Source of the DNA: Elusimicrobiota bacterium
GTDB lineage: Bacteria; Elusimicrobiota; Elusimicrobia; Elusimicrobiales; UBA9959
Direction of reading: 5' to 3'
Length of the DNA stretch: 64,000 nucleotides
NCBI GenBank assembly: GCA_026388155.1
Contig: JAPLKI010000010.1
Span: 1-64,000, forward strand
The position numbers and the translations under genes were made by a program. Below the pieces are notes generated by a model. It saw only the letters and a list, made by a program, of their open reading frames with translations. It made no database searches and was not told the DNA's origin. Below are positions 1 to 14,300 of this stretch, in pieces. Within the stretch, counting starts at the first letter, position 1; each line of letters begins with the position of its first letter.

Positions 1-2364
1 CGGCGGCGGCTACCCGACCAGATTCAGCTATTCGCTGACAGCGGAACTTAAAGCGGTAATGGCCGACCCCTTGAACGAAGGCGCGACGTACTGGTTTGTG
101 CCGTGGGCTTACGACCTGGCGCAGAACCGGGAATTCGGGGCTAACACCGGCGATCCGGCGCTGGAAACGGATATCCCGGCAACGGTGGGCACGCGTATAA
201 ATTACGACAATGTCCCTCCCGCTGCCAGAATAGTCGTTCCCTACGACGCCAATAAGGGCGGCATAAGGTCGCTGCCTTCCATTTCCGGCACGGCGCTGGA
301 CGGCTACCTGAACTCAAAAGTGCAGATAGCCATAAAACAGTACAGCCCGACCCCGTACTGGTTTGACGGCACTGGTTTTTCGTCGGCTCAAAGCGACCCG
401 AACTGGATAAATATAGTCAGCGGGGCAAGCGGTTTTCTGTCGCCGAACGCCACCTCCTGGATTTACTCGCCCGCCGCTTTGGCCGGCGCTTTCGCTTCCG
501 GCTATAACTACCTTATACTGGTCAGGTCGTCGGATGCGGCCTCTAATATCCAGACGGTGTTCGATAATGACATCTCCTCCATGGTGGTCAAAATAGATAA
601 AAACGCGCCCACTTCCGCTATTATCCTGCCGCTTAGCGACGCGGACGGATACAGCGGCCGCTACCAGGGCGCGCTTATAGGCCAGACAGCCACCCGGTTA
701 TCCGGAACGGCTGTTGAGAACCCCGTCGGTGCCGGTTTGCTTGTTTCCAGCATCCCGGCGACCAACAGCATATATATACGGCTTTCGTATCTTTCAAGCC
801 CGGATACCTATTACTGGGACGGCGGAGCTTTCAACAAAACCATTTCTTCTGACTCTGTATCGGCCTGGCGGAACACCACGGTCGGAGGTTCTTTCCCGAC
901 CTGGACCTGGAACTATGTGGAGGCCAACATCGCATGGGATGCGAGTGACAGGGAATATACCCTTGAAGTAAAAGCCATGGACGACGCCCGGCTGTCCGAC
1001 GACTCAGGCCTTGGTAATGTGGAAACGTGGCCCTACACCGCCACGCGCAAGTTCATAGTTGATAGTACACCGCCCACGGTGGGCATAACCACGCCGACCG
1101 TCAACGCCCTTACCGCGCTTGACAAGATATACGGCACGGCGGCGGCCGATCCCGCGGGGCATCAATACACGAAGGTGCGCATTTCCACGGGCACGCTTTC
1201 TTTCACAAGATACTGGGCCGGTACCGGAACGGGCTGGGTAACGGACCAGAATACGTGGCTTAACACGGTCCGGCAGGGGAACACCTCCTGGTATTACACG
1301 GTCGACCAGCCTATGTTCAGCGACGACACGATCTACACCGTGGAAGCCCGCTCGCTTGACTGGGCCGGCAACATGTCCGCCGTTTATTCCACTTCCACCT
1401 TCACCTACGATACGACGGCTCCCGCGGTTTCGGTCTCTTATCCGCTTGCCGGGGTGGTTTATTCGCAGATAAAGCTTTCCACGCCCATAGCCGGAAGTTC
1501 AAGCCAGCCGGGCCAGTCTTCGCCGTTCGCGCTCGTAAGCACGGTGGCGGTGCAGATAACCCAGAACCCCGGCGGCGCGGAAACCTGTTATAACGGGGCT
1601 GGAGGCTACGGCGTGTGCCCCATCTGGCTTGCGATCAACGGGGGGAGCCTGGCCAACTGGCAGTATAACAGCGCGGCGCTGAGTTTCACGAACGACAAAC
1701 AGTACCGTGTGGACGCCAAGGCCATTGACTACGCGGGGAACAGCTCCGTAAATTCCGTGACATTCGCCTATGACATTGACAAGCCCACTTCCACCATAGT
1801 CTATCCGCTTTCCGGCGTAACTACCGGGTTTAGCCAGCTGACCGGCACGGCTTCCGATGAGCGCGTCGCCGTGCGGAATTATGAGGCGTCGCTGGGCACC
1901 TACACGATAAAAGTGGCCATAAAGCGCGTTAACGCTCCCGCCGGCTGGTGGAACCAGACCAGCGGTAATTTCGGCGCGTCAAACCCCGTCTGGTACGAGG
2001 TTTATAACGCCACCAACACCAGCGGCGGCTACCCGACCAGGTTCAGCTATTCGCTGACAGCGGAAATTAAAGCGATAATGGCCGACCCCTTGAACGAAGG
2101 CGCAACGTACTGGTTTGTGCCGTGGGCTTACGATCTGGCGCAGAACCGGGAATTCGGGGCGAATACCGGCGATCCGGCGCTGGAAACGGATATCCCGGCA
2201 ACGGTGGGCACGCGTATAAATTACGACAATGTCCCGCCCACTACCAGAATAGTCGTTCCCTACGACGCCAATAAGGGCGGCATAAGGTCGCTGCCTTCCA
2301 TTTCCGGCACGGCGCTGGACGGCTACCTGAACTCAAAAGTGCAGATAGCCATAAGAAAATACGA
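1..2364 (+). repeat. Near-identical higher-order repeat in the giant gene (2,019-bp period)
   Basis: Positions 1-345 and 2020-2364 are nearly identical at DNA level, offset by 2,019 bp (673 codons); I see only scattered substitutions. More diverged third and fourth copies of the same block (marker VPWAYDLAQNRE or SWSYDLAQNRE) follow near 4064 and 8294. The unit spans several Ig-like domains, so the protein grew by duplicating multi-domain blocks. The first pair is young or kept alike by gene conversion. Confidence 0.9.
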
Positions 2365-5300
2365 CTCAAACCAATTCTGGTACAATGGCGCGGGCTTTAA
2401 CCAAAACACCACATACTGGATGGATGTAACAAGCGCGGGAGGCAGCTATCTGTCGCCGGCCGCCACTTCCTGGATTTACGCGCCTGCCACTTTAGACTCC
2501 GATTTCGCTTCAGGCTATAACTACCTGATACTGGTCAGGTCGTCGGATGCGGCGGGAAATATACAGAACGGATTCACCGATAATATTTCCTCCATGGTGG
2601 CCAAAATAGACAAAGCCGCGCCCACTTCTGTTATCGCGAGGCCCTTTAACGACGCTGATGGGTACAGCGGCCGTTACCAGGGCGCGAATATAGGCCAGAC
2701 AGCCGGTTCCACCCTGTTATCCGGCACGGCGTACGATAATCCCCCGGCCCTGAATTCGGACATACAGAACGGCTCGGTAACTATACGGCTTTCATATCTG
2801 ACGGGTACGACGACTAATTACTGGAACGGCGCCGGTTTTACCAATAGTACTTCCTCGGAAACATTCTGGAAAGTCGCCTTGCTCAGCGGTTCCGCCCCTA
2901 ACTGGACCTGGACCTACATGACGGATATCGCCTGGGCGGCGGGCGACTTGGAATACATACTTGAAGTAAAAGCCATGGATGACGCCCGGTTGTCCAATGA
3001 TGCCGGAGGCGGTAACTGGGAAGTGTGGCCCTACACCACGCGCAAGTTCATAGTCGACGATACTCCCCCCGCGGTAGGCATAACCACGCCGACCGTCAAC
3101 GCGCTTAAAGCGCTTACCGGGATATACGGCACGGCCAACGCCGCCCTGGCCGGCCACCGGCTGACCGAAATCCGCATTTCCACAGGCACGGGCGGCAACA
3201 CCAGTTATTGGAACGGTTCCGTCCCCGGCTGGACAACCGACAACACCTGGAATACTATAAATCCCCAGTTTACCTACCCGACTTCCTGGTATTATGCCGT
3301 CAACCCGGCCATGCTGAAGGACGATGTGGCCTACATGGCGGAGGCCCGCGCCACGGACTGGGCCGGCAATGTTTCCGCCGTTTACTCCACTTCCACCTTC
3401 ACTTATGACGTGTCGTCTCCGGCTGTTTCGGTCTCTTATCCGCTTGACGGGGTGTTTTATTCGCAGATAAAGCTTTCCACGCCTATAGCCGGAACTTCAA
3501 GCCAGCCCGGCCAATCTTCGCAGTTTGCGCTCGTAAGCACGGTGGCGGTGCAGATAGTAAGAAGCCCGGGCAGCGGCAGTGAGGCCTGTTTTAACGGCAC
3601 AACATTTGTCGGCTGTCCCCAGTGGGTCCCCGCGCAGGGCCCGGTTGCCGGCTGGAGTTACTCAAGCGGCAATCTGTCGCTCTCAAACACTACCCAGTAC
3701 CGCATAGACGCCAAAGCCGCCGACTTCGCCGGCAACGTTTCGGATCTCAAGTCCGTGACCATAATCTATGACATAGAAAAGCCCACTTCCACCATAACCT
3801 ATCCCCTGGCGGGCTATACCACCGGCTTTACCCTGATAAGCGGTACCGCGAGCGACGAGCGCTACGGCGTCAGGCAATATAACGCCAAACTTTCAAGTTA
3901 CACGGTTAAAGTGGCCGTCAAAAGAATTGACACGGCCCGCTGGTGGGACGGCTTCGACTTCCCCAGCTATGTCACCAATCCCATCTGGTATGAGGTCACT
4001 AACAGCACCAACCCGAATCCGAACCAGTTCGTTTACAATCTGCCGGCCAACCTTATTTCCTATATGTCCGATCCGGCACATCAGACTGCTAGCTATCTGC
4101 TGGTGCCGTGGGCTTATGATCTGGCGCAGAACCGCGAATACGGCCCGAACACGGGCGAGCCGCTGAACGCGGACATACCGGCGGGCGTGGGCACGGTTGT
4201 CGCCTTTGACAATGAAATGCCGCACTCCTATATAACCGCGCCCTCCATCGCCAGGTACAGGACCCTGGCGAATATTACCGGCACATCAGGCGACAATGCG
4301 AAGGTGGTTGAGACCCGTTTGACGATTTTCAATACGACCCTCAACGAATATTACGACCCCGCGCTGAACCCGCCATGGTCCGTGTCCCCCAAGACGGACA
4401 ATGACGCGCCGTGGCTGGCGGCGCAGCAGTCCCTGTACCAGAGCTCGTCTTCCTGGACTTATAATATACAGGATTCCACCTGGACCAGCGGAGCCTCTTA
4501 CCGTGTCAGGGCGCGGGCAAAGGATGCCGCCGGCAACTACGACACCGTTTATACCACGGCCACTTTCCTTTTTGATAATCAGGCGCCTGTTTCCACCGTC
4601 ACCGCGCCGGCTGACGGCAGTTACATTAACACCCAGGCGGACACACTCTCCGGCACCAGCTACGACCCGGGAGCTTCCGGTGTCGCCGGCCTGAACTTTT
4701 ACATCATCCGCGACGACGGCCGGTACTTTGACGGCGTCAGCGGCTGGAACGTGAACCCGCAGCCGATAGGCGCCAACGCCCCGTATAATAACTGGAGCTG
4801 GCCCCTTACCGCCGCGCTATACAACGGCAACGACGGCCGGAGGTTTACCATACAGACCAACGCGACAGATCTCGCGACAAATGTCGAGGGCTACGGGGTC
4901 AAGGCGTCTTTTGTCTATGACATTACCAGCCCCACCAGCGCCATAAGCTATCCCTATAACAACGGCTCCATAAGCCAGACCGGCAAAATAACCGGCGGTT
5001 CGTATGACGCGCCGAACGGTAAAGTGGATGATGTCTTGGTAGGGATCAAAGAGCTCTCCGGCGGCGCCCATACCGGACACTACTGGGATAGTTCCATTTC
5101 CAACTGGCCGGCGGCGGCCACCGTCAACAGCGTCGTCTCCTACGGGACTTTGAGCCCGTCGGCCACCTGGTGGCAGTTGAACGCCGCTCCCTGGGAGGCG
5201 GGCGTGACCTACGAAATAAATGCCTATGCCAGGGACAAGGCAGGCAATTACCAGCTGGTTTACGCCACGGCCACAAATGTACAATCCAACTTTACGAAGC

Positions 5301-8300
5301 CGTCCTCAAGCGTTACCTGGCCTTTGAACGGCAACGTTCTGTCGGCCGAACTGAATGTGGTTTCCGGTTCGGCTTCAGCCACCGCGCCGAGCATACTGGA
5401 TAAAGTCAGGGTATCCTATTACAAGGTCAGCCCTCCGGCCGGTTACTGGAACCGCGCCGCCATGCTCTGGAATTCCCCGACGGAGCTCTTCTACGACGCC
5501 AGTTTCCCCAACGGAGTCGATGGCGGCGTCTGGCTGGCCACCGGCATTTCCACGCCCAGCTGGGTTACCTCCTCTGGCCAGGCTATTGATTACCGGATTT
5601 TCGCCAAGGCGGTCGACCAGGCCGGAAACGAGGTGGACAAACCGGCGTCGCCCGGCCCGCTGAGCTCCTACATACAGTTCACGCTGAATCCGCCGCCGCC
5701 TGTTACGGGTATAACAACGCCCAACACCGCGATGCCGCATTGGAAGCTTTCGCCTATCCCCCAGATAATAGGCACGGCCGTCTATTCCACCACCGTCCAG
5801 CTCCGGATAGTGGACTATGGCCCGAACCTGGTTGAGGGCACGGGCAACGATGATGTGGCCTGGAACGGCGCGCAATGGATATCCACCGGCTCCTGCGTCG
5901 ATTCCTGCTTCGTGGGAGTAAATACCGTGTGGGACGGCTATTCCTGGGCATGGAGCATACCTTCCGGCTGGAATAACAATCGTAAATACAGGGTCGTCTC
6001 AAGAGGCAGAGACCTGAATGTGGGAACTTGGGAGGTCCCGGGGATCGGGAGAGAGTTCATAATTGATCCAACGGCGCCTGCCTCAGGCATAACCGCCCCC
6101 GGCACAACTTATTTGAAAACGCTGTCCGCCCTTTCCGGAACGGTTTCGGATACGGCGCCCGGCACTGTGCAAAGCGCGTTTTTCAGGGTAAAAAACGCGG
6201 CGATGAACTATTGGAACTGGCAGGCCTCCACCTTTACCGCGCTTGGCGCCAACACCGATCTGCCGGCTACGCTTTCCTGGGACGATGTGCTGAAGACCGG
6301 CACTGTGGGCTATACCACCGATTATTTTCTGAACGGGAGCGCCTGGGAAAACGACCATAGCTACACGGCTGAGCTTTATGTGACGGATAAGGCCGGTAAT
6401 CTCGGCTCGGCGGTGGCGGCGGCGTTCACTTTTGACAGTTCCTCGCCCACGGCGAGGATACTGGTTCCCTACGACGCCAACGGGAGCGGCATAAGATATC
6501 TTCCGTCCATATCCGGCACGGCTTCCGATAACAAAGGCAACAAGAGCGTCTATGTGGCCGTGCAGCAATTAAGCAGCCCGCCAATGTGGTATAACGGAAC
6601 CTCATTCGCCGAAAATAACCCCGTGTGGATATCCGTGACGGATAACGGCTGGCTTTCGCCCTCCGCCACTAGCTGGATTTATGCGCCGCCGGGCTTTGAC
6701 GCACAATTTACGGCCGAGCCGAACGGTACTAAATATGTGATACTCGCGTACGCCGCCGACATCGCGGGCAATGTTCAGGATATCTTCAACGCCGGCATTT
6801 CCTCTACGGTCGTTACGATAGATAAATATCCGCCTTACTCCGCGATAACTTTTCCGGCCGACGATCTGGACGGCGTGCACGGCCGGTACCAGGAAGGCAA
6901 GGTCGGCAAATTAGCGACCTCAAGCCGTTTCTCCGGCTCGGCCTCCGACATCCATTACCTCGTGAACAACTCCACTGTGGCGGATGTCAGCGTAAGGCTT
7001 TCATATCTTCTGAACGGGGATACTTACTACTGGACGGGGCTGGACTTCAGTTCCTGGACCGTCACTTCCGCCACCGCCTGGAAGCCGGCGTCGATAACCG
7101 GTTCGGCTCCGAACTGGGCCTGGGATTATCGCAACGATATAAACTGGCCGGCCGGCGACAGGGAATATAAACTGGAATCAAAAGCCATGGACGATTCCCG
7201 GCTTGCGGATGACACCGGCAGCGGCAACCAGGAAAACCCGTCCTCAAGGGGAGTGAACGTAAAATACTTTATTATAGACAACTCGGCCCCGTCCGTGCTT
7301 ATCACCACCCCGTCCGTAAATGTGCTTAAAGCGCTTACCGGGATATACGGCACGGCCAACGCCGACATAGCGGGGCATCAAAACAGCCAGGTGCGCATTT
7401 CCACCGGCGCCGGCGCTTTCACAATGTATTGGGACGGAGCGGCGGCGGGCTGGACAGCGCAACCCAATACCTGGAATAACGCGGTCCGGCTGGGGGACAC
7501 TTCCTGGTCTTATACGGTCGACCAGTCAATGTTCAAGGATGACACGGTATACACTATATCCGCCCGCGCCCTGGACTGGGCCGGCAATATTTCCGCCGTT
7601 TATTCCACTTCCACTTTCACCTACGACATTACCGGGCCGCTGGTTCAGATAAACACCCCCATAAACGGCGCCACTTACTCCCAGGTGCGGCTCTCCACTT
7701 TCTCGGGACAGGCTTTCAATAACCAGAGTTCGCCTTACACCGGACCAAGTACCGGCGCCGTGGCCCTCACCGACATTACCGACCCCGCCTACCCCGCCTG
7801 TTTCAACGGGACCTATTTCATCCTCTGCTCCGGAACTTTGTGGCTGCCGTCGCAGGGGACGTCGGTGGCTAACTGGTCTTTCCTTGTCCCGGATAGCAAT
7901 TTCACAAGCGACCACCAGTACAAATATGAAGCCCGCGCCTTTGACATAGTCGGCAACCCCTCCGGTATTTCAAGCGTGATAACCCAGTATGACCTGTATG
8001 CCCCCACTTCCACCGTAATCGGGACGGGGGGCAGCTACATTAACGCGCTTACCCAGATAAGCGGCACGGCCTCGGATGAGCGTTACGGCGAGAGCACCTA
8101 CGAGGCCGGTCTGGGCACTTATACCCTGAAGGTAGCGCTCAAGCTTAAATCCGGCGGCTGGTGGAACGGGGTCGGCAGTTTCGGCGGCGCCTACCCCATC
8201 TGGTATGAGGCGGCGGTGGATACCTCTCCATACATCCAGGGAGCCGCGGTGGTTAACTGGAACTGGAACGTGCCGGCCAACATTCAGACCGCGATGAGCG

Positions 8301-11300
8301 GCATCGGCACTACGGATTATCTGGCCGTTTCCTGGTCTTACGATCTGGCGCAGAACCGGGAATTCAATTCTCCCCCCGGTGTAGACCCCACTACGGTGCC
8401 GGGCGGGATCGGCAGCGTGATAAAATTTGACAATGAGCCTCCTTTAGCGGTTGCCACAGCGCCCGCCAATAACAGCTACCTTAATTCCGTAGACACATTA
8501 TACGGTACCGCTGTCGATAAGGGGGTTGTGGACAGGGTGTATGTGATGGTCAAAGCCAGGGGAGCTTTTAACCAATATTGGAACGGCACCTATAACGGCG
8601 ATCAGGGGGATTGGGATTATGCTCCCACCACCAAGTACACCCACTGGAACGCCGCCACTTATGCGGGCGGCGCCTGGTCCATACCCCTGCCGCCGCTCAC
8701 GCCTGTTGACAATTCAAAGATCTCGGTCTGGGTCAGAGCGGTAGATACAGCCGGCAACTGGATGAATATCCCGACTAATCCCCAGTTTGACGGCAACCTG
8801 AAAGCCGACGGGTCAACCGCCCAGTTCTTCACGTTTGACCGTACCATACCTTTAACTTCTATTACCGTTCCCGTGTCTTATATCCTGGCCAGATCAACCG
8901 GCATTATAAAAGGAGAAGCTCACGATGGAGGCAACGAACCGAGCGGCGTCAACCGCACTAAACTGAGATTCAGGCGGTCAGGCGACGCGTACTGGGATTT
9001 CAACAACAACAACTGGCTGGCCGCCCCGAATTTCTATGACTCGGATACTTTCTCGTCGCCGGAGTGGACCAAACTCGTCAACCAGGCCGCCTTTGAGGAC
9101 GGTTATCAGTATTACATCAACCACTATGCCGTCGATCTGGCGCAGAACAATATTTCCGGCGCCTATTTCTCAACTTTTACTTTCGTGGTGGACTTCACCA
9201 CGCCGTCCTCAAAGATAACGTTTCCCGCGCACAACAGCTTCCTCGCCTCGGTCCCGGCCATTACCGGCACGGCGGACGATTCGGCGGAAAATCTGCATCC
9301 CGGCTGGCCGCCGGAACGGAGTTTTGAATCGGGCATAAGCACCTCGGCTACGGCGGTCGAGCTGGCCATGCAGCGGCTTTCGGACGGCAAATGGTGGAAT
9401 GGCGCCGGCTTCCTGAACGGCACAAGGCAGTGGTACAAGGCCGATTTCACGGGCGTCTCTTCCGGCACCTGGAGTTACGGCCTCGCCGCCGGGGCCATAC
9501 AGGACGGAGCCACTTATTACGTGATGTCCAGGGTGGCGGATATAGCGGGCAATCTCCAGAGCGACTATACGACCAACTACTTTACCTTTGACACCACCCC
9601 GCCGGTCGGCCTTTCCACTGCGCCCTCCTCCTCCGCCGGCCACGTGATCGGTGTCCCCGGCATCTACGGTACCGCCCAGGACTCTTTGCCGGGCCAGTTA
9701 AGAACCTCCGGCGTGGTGCTGATGTCGATCATAATGAGCACCACCCCCGTACAGTGCTATGACCCGGTCGTTAATCAGTTCACGACGGACTGTCATGTCA
9801 CCGGGGCGTACCCGGGCGACAGGATATGGTTCTCCACCGGCGCCACCGCCAGTCCCGCGGGGCAGCCGGCGGCCTGGAGCTTTGATACCTCCCAGGTGCC
9901 CTGGATAAATGAAAGGTTTTACGATATCATAGCGCTGCCCATTGACGCCGCGGGCAACCAAAAAAGCTTCTGTGTCAACGGCATACTGAATCCCTGCAAC
10001 ACGCCGCCCGCGGACATTAATTTTTACCTTGAAACTCCGCCGGCCCTTGTCACTATTAACACCCCCGAAGGATACGATGGCAAGAACTTCATGGCCAGCA
10101 ACATCCATTCGGTGGGAGGCGGCGGCAGCACTTCGCTCAGGAAGGTGCAGCTCAGGATAAAGCGGCTCAAAGAACCGGTTGCCTGGTGGTATGAGAACGG
10201 GGCTGATAAATACTGGCAGGACAGTGATACTTCCACGATGATTTCTTATAACGGCAGCGCGTGGAGCCAGAACCTGTCCGGCGTCGATGCTTTCACGGTG
10301 GACAACGCTTCCTACACCCTCTCGGCCTTCGGCTATAACGAGATAGGGGTGATGGGCACTCCGGGCGCCGCGCTCACGATCATCATAGACAATACCAAGC
10401 CCGTCGGCACTATACTCGCGCCGAATAAACCCTATGTAAACTCCCTTACTTCCATAAGCGGCACGGCCACGGACCCCAGCAGTATCTCCTTCCTGCCTTC
10501 CCTGCAGAAGGATTACTCCGGCAATGTCTTCGTGCGGTTTAAGGAGTTGGACTCGCTCCGTTACTGGAACGGCTCGTCTTTTGCCAACGGCATCTCGGAT
10601 ATTGAAACCGATTACACAACAGCCAACATAGTAAACTGGTCCACCGCCCCCGCAACCCTGAACGGCGCGCTCAAGGACGGCAAAAACTACATGGTCTATC
10701 TTAGACCGAAGGATAAAGCCGGGAACATTGAGACGGACGAGAACCAGATGTCCCACTATCAGATCCTGTTCGATACCACGCTGCCGAGCGCCTCGTTTAC
10801 GTATCCGACGCCAAGGAAGATATTAAGGAGCCTTGATGCCATTACCGGCGCGGCCTATGATCCGATAGGTTCCAATACCCCCAACAGCAAATCCGATCTG
10901 GACCGCGTTGAGCTGCAGATGTACTATCTGATGTCGGGCGGGCAGCCTAAATACTGGGATGGAACGTCTTTCAACACCAACTTCTCCTCGTTTAACGTCG
11001 TTTCCGGCACCGACACCTGGAGCTACTCGCGGCCGAACTTTAACACGGGCGCCTTCAGCACCGGATATTTTTACGTGGTCCAGGCGCGGGCGGTGGACAA
11101 AGCTTCAAATTATCAGAACGGCTTTACGGACAACATTTCCTCCATGACCTTTATCTGGGACAGAACGCCGCCCTCCACCACGATAGTGATGCCCGCAAGC
11201 GGGGGAAAATACAAACCCTCGAACCTGGACGGCGGCTCGGCCCTGAACGGCGCCGCGGCCGACGCTGTGCTGCCATTCGCCCCCGACCAGATCAACAGGG

Positions 11301-14300
11301 TGCAGCTCAACCTGAGCTACCTGGAAGGGAACGACACTTATTACTGGGCCGGTTCGGCCTGGAGCAACCTCGTTTCCTCGGACACAGCCTGGCAGAACGC
11401 GCTCGGCGCAGCCGCCTGGAACTATTCATTTAACGGAAGCATGCCGCAGGAATGGGTTTCGGACAGGAACTATACGCTGATGACAAGGGCCTTTGACAAG
11501 GCCGAGCCGATGGACGCGAACGGCGGAAACATGCAGGACCCCCCGACTGTCCAGAAATTCGTTGTGGACGGCACGCCGCCGGTCTCAAGAGTTTCCGCGC
11601 CCGCGGACGGCAGTTTCATACAGCACACGCTTTCCCAGATATCGGGAACCAGCGCGGGGGGCCTTGCCGGATTGCAGGCGTCCGCCTCATTGGGCCTGAA
11701 ACTGCGTATTTACTACATTGACGACGCTAAAACATATTATTCGTCCGGGACGGCGCTGGACTGGAGTTCCAGCACGGTATTCAATCTGCCGCTTGAGTAT
11801 TCGGAGGTCGGCTCCTCTACCAGCACTATTACCTGGAAGTATCCGCCCGTTGGTTATAGCATACCCGTCTTTCCCACCAATAACCATGTTTACTACTTTG
11901 GCATAGCCGGCCTTGACGCGGCTGGCAACCAGGAAAGCTTCTCCTCTATGTCGGTGACCACGGACTTCAACTATCCCACCATCACCATCTCCACTCCTAT
12001 GGCCGGCACCGGCGCTTTCTACAGCGACGCGCGGCCCATTACATCGATCACCGGCAACTCCGCCGACGCGCCCGCCGGCATAGTGCCTCCGATAACGGCC
12101 GAGATAAGCCAGCTTCAGGCCGACCAGACCCTGGAAACCAAATGGGACGGCGCTCAGTGGAGCGTGAAGCCGTCCACTTTCCTGATAGTGAATTCCATAA
12201 ATCCCTGGGATATCCCGGCGCCTTCTCTGACGACGAACAAGCGCTACCGGGTAGTGCTGCGGTCGGTGGATAATGCCGGAAACCTTACCCCCACGGACTT
12301 ATCGGCCGGCACCGTATTCCGGGACTTTATATACGACGTCAACAAGCCGTCTTCTTCCATCCTCGTGCCCAGCCTGGCGTATCATAACCTGGCGCAGATA
12401 ACCACCCTTTCCGGAACTTCGGCGGAATGGGTCAGCAAGTCCGCCGAAGCGTATTCGGGTCTCAATTACGTGGAGATGCAGATAGTGGACCACACGGGCT
12501 CCGATTACAACTATAACGGCGCCGGCAGCTTTGACGGAGGGGATAACTGGCTCAGGCCTGATATAACCTACGGTGATAATCCGCCGCCCGACAGCAAGTT
12601 CGGCGTAGTGCTGCACCGTACGGCCTCGTGGACCTACGGGGGAGGGGCCAACGGCTGGCCGCCGGCCGCCGCGTTGAACGAGGGGTCCCTCTATAAAGTA
12701 AGGGTCAGGGCCATTGACCGCGCGATGAATCTGGAAAGTCCTTATATGGAGAAGCAGTTCACTTATGATAATTCGGCGCCTACCACCACGGTCACCATGC
12801 CCGGAGCTTTCGCCTATACCGCCATGCCGGTCATAAAGGGCGATTTTACCGAACCCGTGCCTTTGGCATCTGGCCCGAACCCCGGAGACGGGATACAGAT
12901 CGTGATCATGCAGAACAGCGGCGGCTATTACTGGGACGGCGCCGACTGGACAAAAACCGGTTTCACGGCCGCCAACTGGCTGAACGCGACGAATATATAT
13001 GCCTCTTCCTGGACATACGTAAATGCCACCCTTGCCAATGTGTTTAATACGCTGTCCCAGTCCAAGATCTTTACCGTTTACGTGAGGGGCAAGGATGTCG
13101 TGGGCAACCAGAACAGGGCGGACACGGTCCCCACGGCCGGAGGCGTCACGTTTACAATGGACCGCTTTATTCCTGTGTCCAATTCCACGTATCCCGCCGT
13201 GGGCGGGGGGCCCGTGGTTTATCTGAACGCCCCTATTTCAAACATAGCCGGCACTGCCCTGGATGTCGACAACGGCATTAACGCGTCAGGATTAAACAAT
13301 GTCTATGTAAGGGTGAGGCGCTTTGACGCGCTTGGCACTCCCTGTTATTTCGACTCCTTTGACGACAACTGGGTCGCGGATAATGCTTTGTCCGACTGGA
13401 TGTCCCAGGACGCGGGGTCGCTGACCACATGGATAAAGAAAATACCTTCCGGAGATTTCCAGGGGGTGAACCACGGAACCTGTTATGACGGCGGCGACAA
13501 GGGCAACGGTTTCAGGTTTGAAGTCCAGTCTTACGCGCGGGACAACACTCAACCCGCGCCCGGGACAGGCGGGCCCAATACCGAAGTCGCCTATTCCACG
13601 GCGGTTTTCGTGCTGGACTATTCAACTCCGAGCGCGGGAATGTCCGTGCCGTCCCACCTCAGCTATTTCAAGAGTTTATCCTCTTTGTCCGGCACGGCGC
13701 TGGACCCCAAGATCTTCAGCAACGCCATACCGAGCGGTCTGAAGACCATCTGGGTGGAACTCTCGGATACCGGCAGGACGCCGAATCAGTATTGGAAATT
13801 CGGTTCCCCCGGCTCGTGGCAGACAGGGTACAGTTCGGGCGCCATAACGGCTTCTTCCAACTGGACCGTGGCGGCGTCTTCTCTGCCCGTCAACGCTCCC
13901 GCGGGCGCCAATACCTGGGCGCTGGGCAGGTCCAGTTCGACTTTTGTCATTAAGGTGAAAGTGCAGGACGCCGCCGGCAATTATTCCGATTTCAATTTCA
14001 ACCAGTCCACCGTCACGCTGGACCTGGTGCTGCCGGTTTCCAGCGTCACTACGCCTACGCCGGACAATGGCAGTTTTATCTCCGTTCCCCTCATCTCAGG
14101 CACCGCGTCGGACCTTACGCTGGGCGTGCCTATAGCGGATATTTCCGCCGTGCAGGTGAGGATACAGCAGGATCTCGGCGCGGGCCAGGCTTCGGACTGC
14201 ATGGACACGCACGCCAACGGGTATTACTGGAACGGCTCCATCTGGCAGCCCTCGGAAGTCTGGCTGGGAGTCGACTCATACGATTACGGGACGGATATCT

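Noticed and set aside
9698-10756. A 352-codon minus-strand frame inside the giant gene
   Set aside because: Same reasoning: a shadow of the plus-strand repeat frame with no family signature or ribosome site.
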